64,000 nt of DNA from contig NZ_QGGZ01000001.1 in the NCBI RefSeq assembly GCF_003148825.1, positions 620,001-684,000 of the forward strand. Direction: 5' to 3'. The notes below the pieces were generated by a model. The model worked only from the letters and a program-made list of their open reading frames with translations. It did no database searches and was not told where the DNA came from. This document shows, in pieces, positions 26,647-34,883 of this stretch; the first letter of the stretch is position 1; each line of letters opens with the position of its first letter. A program made the position numbers and the translations under genes. Source of the DNA: Streptomyces sp. CG 926 (lineage in GTDB: Bacteria; Actinomycetota; Actinomycetes; Streptomycetales; Streptomycetaceae).

Positions 26647-27821
26647 GCGCCCCGGACGCCGCTGCGGTCACCGCCCCGGACGCCGCCCCCGCCCGGATCC
26701 CGGTGATGGTGCCGTGGCTGGGCGAGGAGGAGGCGAAGGCGGCGGCCGACGCGGTGCTCTCCGGCTGGGTGGCCCAGGGCCCGCGGGTCGCCGAGTTCGA
26801 GCGGGCCTTCGCCGAGCGGGTGGGCGCCGAGCACGGCATCGCGGTGAGCTCGTGCACCACCGCCCTGCACCTGGCCCTGATCGCGCTGGACCTCGGGCCC
26901 GGCGACGAGGTGATCGTCCCCTCGCTGTCCTTCATCGCCACGGCCAACGCGGTGCGTTACGTGGGCGCCCGGCCGGTGTTCGCGGACGTCGAGGAGGCCA
27001 CCGGCAACCTCACCCCGGCCACCGTGGACGCGGTCCGCACCCCGCGGACCAAGGCGGTGCTCGCCGTCCACCAGGGCGGGGTGCCCGCGGACGTGCACGC
27101 GCTGCGCGCGGCGTGCGCCGACTGGGACGTGGCCCTGGTGGAGGACGCGGCCTGCGGCATCGGCGCGACGGTGGGCGGCAAGTCGGTGGGCCACGGCGCG
27201 CTCCTCGCCGCCTGGTCCTTCCACCCCCGCAAGGTGATCACCACCGGCGAGGGCGGCATGCTGACCACGGACGACGCCCGGTGGGCGGAGCGGCTGCGCC
27301 GGCTGCGCGAGCACGGCATGAACGTGTCCGCCGCGCAGCGCCACGCGAGCAGCAAACCGGTCGTCGAGAGCTACCTGGAGGTCGGCTACAACTACCGGAT
27401 GACCGACATCCAGGCCGCGGTCGGCCTGGTACAGCTCGGCAAGCTGGACGAGATCGTGGCCCGCCGGCGCTCGCTCGCGGCCCGGTACACCGAGCTGCTG
27501 AGCGAGATCCCGGGGCTGCGACCGGTCCGGGACCCCGGTCACGGCCAGGGCAACTTCCAGTCGTACTGGGTGCTGCCGGCCGAGGACTTCCCCGTCGGCC
27601 GGGACGCGCTGCTCGCGGCGCTCTCCGAGGCGGGCATCTCGGCCCGGCGCGGGATCATGGCCTCGCACCTGGAGCCCGCGTACGCCGGCCACGGCGCGGC
27701 GCCGCTGCCGGTCACCGAGCGGATCAGCCGCGACTCCCTGATCCTGCCGCTGTTCCACACGATGACGCGGGAGCAGCAGGACCGGGTGGTCGCGGTGCTG
27801 CGCGAACAGGCGGGCGGATGA
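26643..27821 (+). CDS. DegT/DnrJ/EryC1/StrS aminotransferase (first copy)
   Basis: A 392-residue PLP enzyme that aminates a keto sugar nucleotide. VSSCTTALHLAL binds PLP phosphate, VEDAACGIG holds the PLP-ring Asp, and the Schiff-base Lys lies in SFHPRKVITTGEGG. The C-terminal part carries the GYNYRMTDIQAAVGL segment typical of the family. It is coupled by ATGA overlaps to the epimerase before it and the acetyltransferase after it, so the three probably act in turn: keto-sugar formation, amination, N-acetylation. An Ala/Pro-rich N-terminal extension of about 20 residues precedes the fold. Confidence 0.92.
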   Translation: MSAPDAAAVTAPDAAPARIPVMVPWLGEEEAKAAADAVLSGWVAQGPRVAEFERAFAERVGAEHGIAVSSCTTALHLALIALDLGPGDEVIVPSLSFIATANAVRYVGARPVFADVEEATGNLTPATVDAVRTPRTKAVLAVHQGGVPADVHALRAACADWDVALVEDAACGIGATVGGKSVGHGALLAAWSFHPRKVITTGEGGMLTTDDARWAERLRRLREHGMNVSAAQRHASSKPVVESYLEVGYNYRMTDIQAAVGLVQLGKLDEIVARRRSLAARYTELLSEIPGLRPVRDPGHGQGNFQSYWVLPAEDFPVGRDALLAALSEAGISARRGIMASHLEPAYAGHGAAPLPVTERISRDSLILPLFHTMTREQQDRVVAVLREQAGG

Positions 27822-28591
27822 GCGGCCCGCCGCCGCGGACCGAGGATCTGCTGATCGTCGGCGCGGGCGGGTTCGCCCGCGAGACCGCCCAGGCGGTACG
27901 GGACGCGGCCGCCTCGGCGGCCGCGTCCGGCCGGGCCCCGCGGTGGCGGCTGCTCGGACACCTCGACGACGATCCGGGCCTGCACGGCCGGGAGGTCGAC
28001 GGGGTGCCGGTGCTGGGCGGCGGCCACCTCGTGCACGAACTGCCGGCGGCCCGGGTGGTGGTCTGCGTGGGCAGTCCGCGCGACTACGCCGTACGGGCCC
28101 GGCTGGTCCGGCGCCTGGGGCTGCCCGGGAGCCGTTACGCGACGGTGGTCCACCCCACGGCGGTGGTCTCGGGGTCCTCGCTGCTCGGCGCGGGCTCGGT
28201 CCTGCTCGCGCACTGCGTGCTGACGGCCGCCGTCCGGCTCGGGTCCCACGTCGCGGTGATGCCGCACGTGGTGCTCACCCACGACGACCGGGTCGGGGAC
28301 TTCGCCACGCTCGCCTCGGGCGTCCGTCTCGGCGGCGGGGTGCGGCTGGGGCGCGGGGCGTACGTGGGCGCGGGAGCGCTGGTGCGCGAGGGCACGTCGG
28401 TCGGCGCCTGGTCGCTGACCGGTATGGGAAGCACGGTCCTGGCCGATGTGCCGCCCGGTGAGGTGTGGGCCGGAAGCCCCGCCCGCCGGCTGCGCGCGGC
28501 GGGCGGCCCGGCGCTCGACGAGCTGCGGGCCGATGGCGAGGAGACGGCCGGCCGGTGGCCGGACACACGGATGGGGAGCACAGTCGCATGA
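27818..28591 (+). CDS. NeuD/PglD-family sugar acetyltransferase
   Basis: A 257-residue left-handed beta-helix acyltransferase. The N-terminal Rossmann-like sugar-nucleotide domain starts LLIVGAGGFARE. Hexapeptide repeats run from about residue 105 to 225 (e.g. GSVLLAHCVL, GSHVAVMPHVVLTHDDRVGD). The catalytic His is likely H151 in VVLTHDD-like context, as in PglD. It probably N-acetylates the amino sugar made by the preceding DegT enzyme using acetyl-CoA. It overlaps both neighbours by ATGA. Confidence 0.88.
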   Translation: MSGPPPRTEDLLIVGAGGFARETAQAVRDAAASAAASGRAPRWRLLGHLDDDPGLHGREVDGVPVLGGGHLVHELPAARVVVCVGSPRDYAVRARLVRRLGLPGSRYATVVHPTAVVSGSSLLGAGSVLLAHCVLTAAVRLGSHVAVMPHVVLTHDDRVGDFATLASGVRLGGGVRLGRGAYVGAGALVREGTSVGAWSLTGMGSTVLADVPPGEVWAGSPARRLRAAGGPALDELRADGEETAGRWPDTRMGSTVA

Positions 28592-29703
28592 ACCAGATAC
28601 CGCTCGTCGACCTGAAGGCGGCGCACGCCGAGGTCGCCGAGGAATTACGGGCAGGCTTCGACCGTGTGCTCGCCGACACCGCTTTCATCGGCGGTGCGGA
28701 GGTCCGCGCGTTCGAGCGTGAGTACGCCGACTTCGCGGGGGTCGGGCACTGCGTGGGGGTCGCCAACGGCACCGACGCCCTCGAACTCGCCCTGCGGGCG
28801 AGCGGGGTGGGCGTCGGCGACGAGGTGGTGCTGCCCGCGAACACCTTCATCGCCACCGCGGGCGCCGTCGCCCGTATCGGCGCCCGGCCGGTGCTGGTGG
28901 ACTGCCTCCCCGACACCTTGCTGATGGATCCGCGGGCCGCCCTGGAGGCCGTGGGAGCGGCCACCCGCGCGGTGGTCCCCGTCCACCTCTACGGGCAGTG
29001 CGCGGACACCGAGGCGCTGGCGGCGGGGCTGCCGTCGCACGTGCGGATCGTCGAGGACGCCGCGCAGAGCCAGGGCGCGACCCGGGACGGCCGCTCCCCC
29101 GGCAGCGGGGGCATCGCCGCGACCAGCTTCTACCCGGGCAAGAACCTCGGCGCGTACGGGGACGCGGGCGCGGTGGTGACCGACGACGAGGAGCGCGCGG
29201 ACCTGGTCCGGGCCCTCGCCAACCACGGCGGCATCGCCAAGTACCGCCACGACGTGGCCGGGTTCAACAGTCGCCTCGACGGTCTGCAGGCCGTGGTGCT
29301 GCGGGCGAAACTGGCCCGGCTGGCCGAGGGGAACGCGGCCCGCCGGGCCGCCGCCGCCCGCTACGACGAGCTGCTGGGCGACCTCGCCGCCGCCGGGCAG
29401 GTCACCCTGCCGGTGACGGCCGAGGGCAATGTCCACGTGTGGCACCTGTACGTGGTCCGGGTGGCCGGAGCCGACCGCGACGCCGTCGTCGGGAAGCTCA
29501 ACGCGGAGGGCATCGGCGCGGGCGTGCACTACCCGGCGCCGGTCCACCTGACCCCGGCCTTCGCCCATCTCGACCACACCCGTGGCGACTTCCCGCACGC
29601 CGAACAGGCGGCGGACCGGATGCTCTCGCTCCCCCTCTTCCCGCAGATCACCGCCGCCCAGCAGCAGCGGGTCGCGGAAACGCTCCGCAACGCCCTGCGC
29701 TGA
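28588..29703 (+). CDS. DegT/DnrJ/EryC1/StrS aminotransferase (second copy, WlbC/WbpE-like)
   Basis: A 371-residue PLP-dependent sugar aminotransferase, distinct from the copy at 26643. VANGTDALELAL is the phosphate-binding segment, VEDAAQSQGA holds the Asp-Gln pair, and the Schiff-base Lys is in SFYPGKNLGAYGDAG. Opening IPLVDLKAAH and VPVHLYGQCAD resemble WbpE/WlbC, which aminate C3 of UDP-3-keto-GlcNAcA. This makes it the better partner for the Gfo/Idh dehydrogenase and the WlbB-like acyltransferase at 53161. It overlaps the acetyltransferase gene by ATGA. Confidence 0.92.
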   Translation: MNQIPLVDLKAAHAEVAEELRAGFDRVLADTAFIGGAEVRAFEREYADFAGVGHCVGVANGTDALELALRASGVGVGDEVVLPANTFIATAGAVARIGARPVLVDCLPDTLLMDPRAALEAVGAATRAVVPVHLYGQCADTEALAAGLPSHVRIVEDAAQSQGATRDGRSPGSGGIAATSFYPGKNLGAYGDAGAVVTDDEERADLVRALANHGGIAKYRHDVAGFNSRLDGLQAVVLRAKLARLAEGNAARRAAAARYDELLGDLAAAGQVTLPVTAEGNVHVWHLYVVRVAGADRDAVVGKLNAEGIGAGVHYPAPVHLTPAFAHLDHTRGDFPHAEQAADRMLSLPLFPQITAAQQQRVAETLRNALR

Positions 29704-29735
29704 CCCCGCGCGCTCACGCAAACAATGAGGTCCAG

Positions 29736-32700
29736 ATGAACAGACGGACAAGGTTGCTCCGTTACGGTCTCTTCACCGTGATCGCGGCCTTGATGGCCAC
29801 GGTCCTGCCGCCGGCGGCGGTGGCCGGTGCGGTCGATCCCTGCGGTCCCACCACGAACGCCATCGTGTGCGAGAACTCCAAGCCCGGTACGCCGATGGAG
29901 GAGTGGTTCGCACCCAGCGCGTACGGCGACATCAAGGGTTTCCCGGCCCAGACGAGCGTCCAGGCCGGCGAAACCGTGCAGTTCAAGATCCAGTCGCCGA
30001 CGTCCTACAAGGTCTCGGTCTACCGCCTCGGCCACTACGGCGGCAGCGGGGCACGCCTGATGTCGACCGCGGCCCAGGCGGCCCAGACCTACCCGGCGAA
30101 CTTCGCGCCGGGCGGCAACCCGGCGAACTGCGCCAAGAAGGCCGCAACCGGCCTGGTCGACTGCGGCAACTGGCCCGTCACCGCGACGTGGACCGTGCCG
30201 GCCGACGCCGTCTCCGGGCTCTACGTGGTCAACTTCGACCAGGCGGACGGCAACGGTGTGATGCCGTACCCCTTCGTCGTCCGCAACGACGCGAGCCACT
30301 CCGACATCGTCGTGCAGACCAGTGACGAGACCTGGCAGGCGTACAACAACTACGGCGGCCAGGACCTGTACGACGGCGGCGGCCCCGCCCCGGACGGGCG
30401 GGCGTACGAGGTCAGCTACAACCGGCCGATGGACATCGGTGGGGACAACGGGATCTACGGGTCCGAGTTCCAGATGGTCGCCTGGCTGGAGCGCAACGGC
30501 TACGACGTGAGCTACATGTCCGGGATCGACATGTCGGTCCGGGGCGGGACCCTGCTGCGCAACCACAAGGTCTTCCTCTCCTCCGGGCACGACGAGTACT
30601 GGACCCAGGAGCAGTTCACGAACGCGCTGAACGCGCGCAAGGCCGGGGTCCACCAGACGTACTTCAGCGGCAACGAGGTCTTCTGGAAGACCCGTCTGGC
30701 GCCGAGCATCGACGGTGCCAACACCGCCAACCGGACGCTGGTCTCGTACAAGGAGACCAAGCTGTCCTTCCCGCAGCCGAACGGCATCCCCGACCCGAGC
30801 GGGATCTGGACGGGCACCTTCATGGACCCGGCCAGTGCCACGAACGGCCGCCCCTTCCAGCCGCAGAACCAGCTGACCGGCTCGATGTTCAGCGTCAACG
30901 GCTACCGCAGCGACGCGATCACCGTGCCCGGCACCTTCGCCAAGCAGCGGCTGTGGCGCAACACCACGGTCGCGAACCTCACCCCGTCGCAGACCGCCAC
31001 GTTCCCCACCGGCACGCTCGGCTACGAGTGGGACAGCGACGTGGAGAACGCCAGCCGGCCTGCCGGGCAGATCACGATGTCCTCCACCACGGTGGACATC
31101 GAGGACGGCAAGCTCCTCAAGGACTACGGCAACACCTACGGCAACGGCACCGCCACGCACAGCCTGGTGGCCTTCCGCGACCAGACCTCGCACGCGCTGG
31201 TGTTCGGCGCGGGTACGGTGCAGTGGTCCTGGGGCCTGACCAACATGCCGACCGGCAACCCCGACGACACGGTGGTCACCGCGGACAAGCGGATGCAGCA
31301 GGCCACGGTGAACGTCTTCGCCGACATGGGCGTCCAGCCCAGGTCCCTGCAGAGCGACCTGGTCGCCTCCGCCGCCTCCACGGACGCCGTGGGCCCGGGC
31401 GTCACGGTGACCAGCCCGGCGGCGAACGCGACCGTACCGGCGCTGCGGCCCGTGACCATCACGGGTACGGCAGCCGACACCGGCGGCGGTGTGGTCGCCC
31501 GTACGGAGGTCTCCACCGACGGCGGCACCACCTGGAAGGCGACCACGGGCCTCGGCTCCTGGAGCTACAAGTGGACCCCGACCGTCCCGGGTGCCGTGCA
31601 GATCAAGGTGCGCGCCGTGGACGACAGCGTCAACATCGGCGCCACCACCACGGTGCCGCTGACGGTGGGGCCGCAGCAGTGCCCCTGCACGGTGTGGCCC
31701 GCCGCGGCCGTGCCGGGCACCGTCAACGCCGGTGACGGCAGCGCCGTCGAGCTCGGCGTGAAGATCCGTTCCTCGGTGGCCGGTTCGATCACCGGCGTCC
31801 GCTTCTACAAGTCCCCCGCCAACACCGGCACCCACACCGGCAGCCTCTGGAGCAGCACCGGCCAGCGCCTGGCCACCGGCACCTTCACCAACGAGACGGC
31901 CTCCGGCTGGCAGCAGCTGAACTTCGCCACGCCGGTCCCGGTCAAGGCGAACACCACCTATGTGGCCTCCTACTTCGCCCCGAACGGCGGCTACTCCTTC
32001 GACAACACCTTCGCCGCGAGCGATGCGGGCCTGGCCCCGCTCACCGCGCTGAAGAGCGGTACCGACGGCGGCAACGGCGTCTACCGCTACAGCGGCACGG
32101 GCGGGTTCCCGTCCACCGCCGCGTCCGGCAGCAACTACTGGGTGGACGCCGTCCTGGACACCGCGACCGCCAGCACCACCCCGCCCACCGTCACCGCCAC
32201 CTCGCCGCAGTCCGCGGCGACCGGCACGCAGATCACGGCGGCCATGTCGGCCACCTTCAGCAACGCCGTCGACCTGGACACGCTGGTGTTCTCCGTGAAG
32301 GACTCCGGCGGCGGCGCCGTCCCGGGCACCAAGGTGCTGGGCGCGTCCAACAGCGCGACCTTCACCCCGTCCTCCGAACTGGCGCTGAACTCCACCTACA
32401 CGGCGTCCGTCCAGGCCTCCGACCTGTGGGGCAACGCGATGGCCGCCCCGGTCACGTGGAACTTCACCACGAGCGCGAGCCCGCCGACCGTGAACTGCCC
32501 GTGCACCCTGTGGAACGGCGCCGCGACGCCGAGCACCGCCAACGTGGGTGACGACGCCAACTCCGTGGAGCTGGGCACCCGGTTCCAGTCGGCGGCGAAC
32601 GGCTACATCACCGGCGTCACCTTCTACAAGGGCCCCGGCAACACCGGTACGCACACCGGCAGCCTGTGGTCCGCCTCCGGCACCCTGCTCGCCACCGGCA

Positions 32701-33035
32701 CCTTCGGCAGCGAGACCCTGACCGGCTGGCAGCAGCTGCAGTTCGCCACACCGGTACAGATCACGGCGGGCACCACCTACGTGGCCTCCTACCACGCACC
32801 GAACGGCAACTACTCGGTGGACGGCGGCTACTTCACCGGCGCGCACCGCTCCTATCCGCTGGTGGCACCGGCCGACACGGCCGGCAGCGCCAACGGGCTC
32901 TACAAGTACGGGGCGGCCACCGCCTTCCCGACGAACACCTTCGGCTCGGTGAACTACTGGGTCGGCCCGATCTTCACCACCACCGCGCCGCCCGCCCTGC
33001 AGGAGGGGCTGTCGACGGAGGTGAGCGGGCAGTGA
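29736..33035 (+). CDS. large secreted protein: DMFase-beta-like domain plus two DUF4082 repeats
   Basis: A 1099-residue exported protein; the ATG follows GAGGTCCAG. A signal peptide (about 1-30, LFTVIAALMATVLPPAAVAGA) precedes a long N-terminal domain (about 35-560) resembling the N,N-dimethylformamidase beta-subunit C-terminal fold, with SGHDEYWTQEQF and SGNEVFWKTR. Next are an Ig-like/Y_Y_Y domain (about 560-645), a first DUF4082 module (about 649-810, starting CPCTVW), a Big_5-like domain (about 815-918), and a second DUF4082 module (about 921-1080, starting CPCTLW). The two modules share GNTGTHTGSLWS-type sequence. No sortase or membrane anchor is seen. It lies inside the polysaccharide operon, so it may bind or modify the exported glycan. 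Confidence 0.87.
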   Translation: MNRRTRLLRYGLFTVIAALMATVLPPAAVAGAVDPCGPTTNAIVCENSKPGTPMEEWFAPSAYGDIKGFPAQTSVQAGETVQFKIQSPTSYKVSVYRLGHYGGSGARLMSTAAQAAQTYPANFAPGGNPANCAKKAATGLVDCGNWPVTATWTVPADAVSGLYVVNFDQADGNGVMPYPFVVRNDASHSDIVVQTSDETWQAYNNYGGQDLYDGGGPAPDGRAYEVSYNRPMDIGGDNGIYGSEFQMVAWLERNGYDVSYMSGIDMSVRGGTLLRNHKVFLSSGHDEYWTQEQFTNALNARKAGVHQTYFSGNEVFWKTRLAPSIDGANTANRTLVSYKETKLSFPQPNGIPDPSGIWTGTFMDPASATNGRPFQPQNQLTGSMFSVNGYRSDAITVPGTFAKQRLWRNTTVANLTPSQTATFPTGTLGYEWDSDVENASRPAGQITMSSTTVDIEDGKLLKDYGNTYGNGTATHSLVAFRDQTSHALVFGAGTVQWSWGLTNMPTGNPDDTVVTADKRMQQATVNVFADMGVQPRSLQSDLVASAASTDAVGPGVTVTSPAANATVPALRPVTITGTAADTGGGVVARTEVSTDGGTTWKATTGLGSWSYKWTPTVPGAVQIKVRAVDDSVNIGATTTVPLTVGPQQCPCTVWPAAAVPGTVNAGDGSAVELGVKIRSSVAGSITGVRFYKSPANTGTHTGSLWSSTGQRLATGTFTNETASGWQQLNFATPVPVKANTTYVASYFAPNGGYSFDNTFAASDAGLAPLTALKSGTDGGNGVYRYSGTGGFPSTAASGSNYWVDAVLDTATASTTPPTVTATSPQSAATGTQITAAMSATFSNAVDLDTLVFSVKDSGGGAVPGTKVLGASNSATFTPSSELALNSTYTASVQASDLWGNAMAAPVTWNFTTSASPPTVNCPCTLWNGAATPSTANVGDDANSVELGTRFQSAANGYITGVTFYKGPGNTGTHTGSLWSASGTLLATGTFGSETLTGWQQLQFATPVQITAGTTYVASYHAPNGNYSVDGGYFTGAHRSYPLVAPADTAGSANGLYKYGAATAFPTNTFGSVNYWVGPIFTTTAPPALQEGLSTEVSGQ

Positions 33036-34081
33036 GCACGGTCAGCGTGGTGATCCCCTGCTACAAGTACGGCCATTTCCTGGCGGACTGCGTCAAGAGC
33101 GTGCTGGACGAGCAGGAGGGCGTCGACGTACGGGTACTGATCATCGACGACGCCTCGCCCGACGACTCCGCGGAGGTCGCCCGCGCGCTGGCGGCCGCCG
33201 ACCCGCGGATCGAGGTACGGGTCCACGAGACCAACAAGGGCCACATCGCCACCTACAACGAGGGCCTGCTGGAGTGGGCCGACGGGGACTACGTGGCCCT
33301 GCTGTCGGCGGACGACCGGCTGGTCCCGGGGGCCCTGGTGCGCGCCGCGGCCCTGCTCGACGCCCACCCGGAGGCGGGTTTCGCGTACGGCAGGCCGCTG
33401 CGCTTCCAGCACGGCGGGCCGCTGCCCGCGGCCCGTACCCGTAGCACCGGGTCGGTCGTCTACCCCGGTCGGTGGTGGTTGGACCGGCGGTTCCGGGAGG
33501 GCACCGGGTGCATCACCTCACCCGAGGTGGTGGTCCGCACCGCCCTCCAGCGCAAGGTCGGGGGCTACGATCCGCAGCTGCCGCACGCCGGCGACATCGA
33601 GATGTGGATGCGGCTCGCGGCGCACGCCGACGTGGGCTACGTCCAGGGGGCCGACCAGGCCTTCTACCGGGTCCACGGCGAGAACATGTCCACCACGGAC
33701 TTCGGCGGGCAGCTCGACGACCTGCGCCAGCGCCTTGTCGCCTTCGACTCGGTGCTCGCCAAGTGCGGTGGGCTGCTGCCCGGCTCCGACCGGCTGGCGC
33801 TGTCGGCGCGGACCCGGCTCGCCCGGTACGCGCTGCGGCGTGCCTACCGGGCGTACGACCGGGGTCGCACGGCGGTGGTACCGGTCGACGAGCTCGTGGA
33901 GTTCGCCGCCGAGTGCCTGCCCGGGGAGTACTCGAAGCTGGCCGAGTACCGGGCGCTGCTCAGGCGTCGGCGCATCGGGGCGCGCGCCATGCCGTACCTC
34001 CAGCCGCTCGTGCTCTCGGCCGTGGTCGACCGGGGGCGCGAGTGGCTGTGGTGGCGGTCGTGGAAGCGTCGAGGGATTTGA
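33032..34081 (+). CDS. family 2 glycosyltransferase
   Basis: A 349-residue GT-A transferase: VSVVIPCYKYGHFL at the N-terminus, IIDDASPDDSAE binding the nucleotide, and SADDRLV as the metal-binding DxD equivalent at about residue 90. GDIEMWMRLA gives the catalytic-base Asp/Glu region. The C-terminal about 110 residues are basic and helical, probably membrane-associated. A GTG start overlaps the preceding stop (GTGA). It probably adds one sugar to the lipid-linked repeat unit. Confidence 0.9.
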   Translation: MSTVSVVIPCYKYGHFLADCVKSVLDEQEGVDVRVLIIDDASPDDSAEVARALAAADPRIEVRVHETNKGHIATYNEGLLEWADGDYVALLSADDRLVPGALVRAAALLDAHPEAGFAYGRPLRFQHGGPLPAARTRSTGSVVYPGRWWLDRRFREGTGCITSPEVVVRTALQRKVGGYDPQLPHAGDIEMWMRLAAHADVGYVQGADQAFYRVHGENMSTTDFGGQLDDLRQRLVAFDSVLAKCGGLLPGSDRLALSARTRLARYALRRAYRAYDRGRTAVVPVDELVEFAAECLPGEYSKLAEYRALLRRRRIGARAMPYLQPLVLSAVVDRGREWLWWRSWKRRGI

Positions 34082-34098
34082 TGACGCGAACGTCGTGT

Positions 34099-34803
34099 TC
34101 AGCGGGTCGCCCCGGCGAGGGCGGCCCGCTCGGGCTCCTCGGCCCGGACCACCGGACCGGCGTCGGTGGCTGCCTCGTGCGGCTGCCGGCGCCGGCTCCG
34201 GCGTGTCAGGAGCCGGTCGGTCCACAGGGCCACCACCACGCCGCCGACCCCGCCCAGCAGGGCCGCCCCGGCGAGGCCCCGGCCCTTGTTGCCGGACTGC
34301 GCCACCGAGGTGGGCGGCACCAGCAGGGTCACGCTCATCCGCGCGGAGTCCGGGACGCCCTGCTGCGTCTGCATGTCCGTCAGGTGCTTCGTGTAGATCT
34401 CGATGATCTTCCGGACGGCCGCGTCGGCGGTGGCCGGGTCGGCCTGCTCCGCCTGGATCTGGAGCGAGGGGATCAGATAGCGCGGGGTGACGCTGGTCCC
34501 GCTGTTCCGCGGGATCAACCGGTACGTGCCGTGCACGCCGGCGGCGCGGAGCTCCTCGGCCCCCTCGGGCGAATCCAGCTGCTGCACGGCCGCGTAGGAG
34601 ACGGCGGCGAGCGGCGGTTGCAGATTGGCCAGTTGGTTGGGCTGGTTGTCAGTGACCGGCGGCTTGAGCACGACGATCGCCGTGCTCAGGTACGTCTGGG
34701 TGGGGTGCAGCACTTGCACGGCTCCGGCGGCCGCGAGCACCGCCGCCACGATCAGGACGTACCAGCGCCGACGCAGCGCACGGATCAACTCACCAGGCGA
34801 CAC
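34099..34803 (-). CDS. Wzz/YveK-like chain-length determinant protein (234 aa)
   Basis: A polysaccharide co-polymerase with two membrane helices, at about residues 15-33 and 178-196, flanking an extracellular helical domain. It opens with the RRRWYVLIV sequence shared by the other two Wzz-like domains of the locus. The C-terminal cytosolic tail is Arg/Ala/Glu-rich and lacks both Walker motifs and a Tyr cluster, so it is not fused to a BY-kinase. The GTG start has AAGGA 7 nt upstream. It is the only minus-strand gene within the plus-strand half, and ends 17 nt from the convergent glycosyltransferase. Confidence 0.83.
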   Translation of the reverse strand: MSPGELIRALRRRWYVLIVAAVLAAAGAVQVLHPTQTYLSTAIVVLKPPVTDNQPNQLANLQPPLAAVSYAAVQQLDSPEGAEELRAAGVHGTYRLIPRNSGTSVTPRYLIPSLQIQAEQADPATADAAVRKIIEIYTKHLTDMQTQQGVPDSARMSVTLLVPPTSVAQSGNKGRGLAGAALLGGVGGVVVALWTDRLLTRRSRRRQPHEAATDAGPVVRAEEPERAALAGATR

Positions 34804-34883
34804 AGGGATTCCTTCCGTTGTGACCGATCTTTCCAGGACACGGGTAGGTCCGCCATCAATTGCGGCTTCCTCGGGGGGTGTTC

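Noticed and set aside
29529-32846. A 1105-codon frame on the minus strand opposite the secreted DUF4082 gene
   Set aside because: Its product is low-complexity Val/Gly/Arg sequence with no domain. The plus-strand gene has a signal peptide, recognised domains and a ribosome site. GC-rich DNA commonly keeps such antisense frames open.
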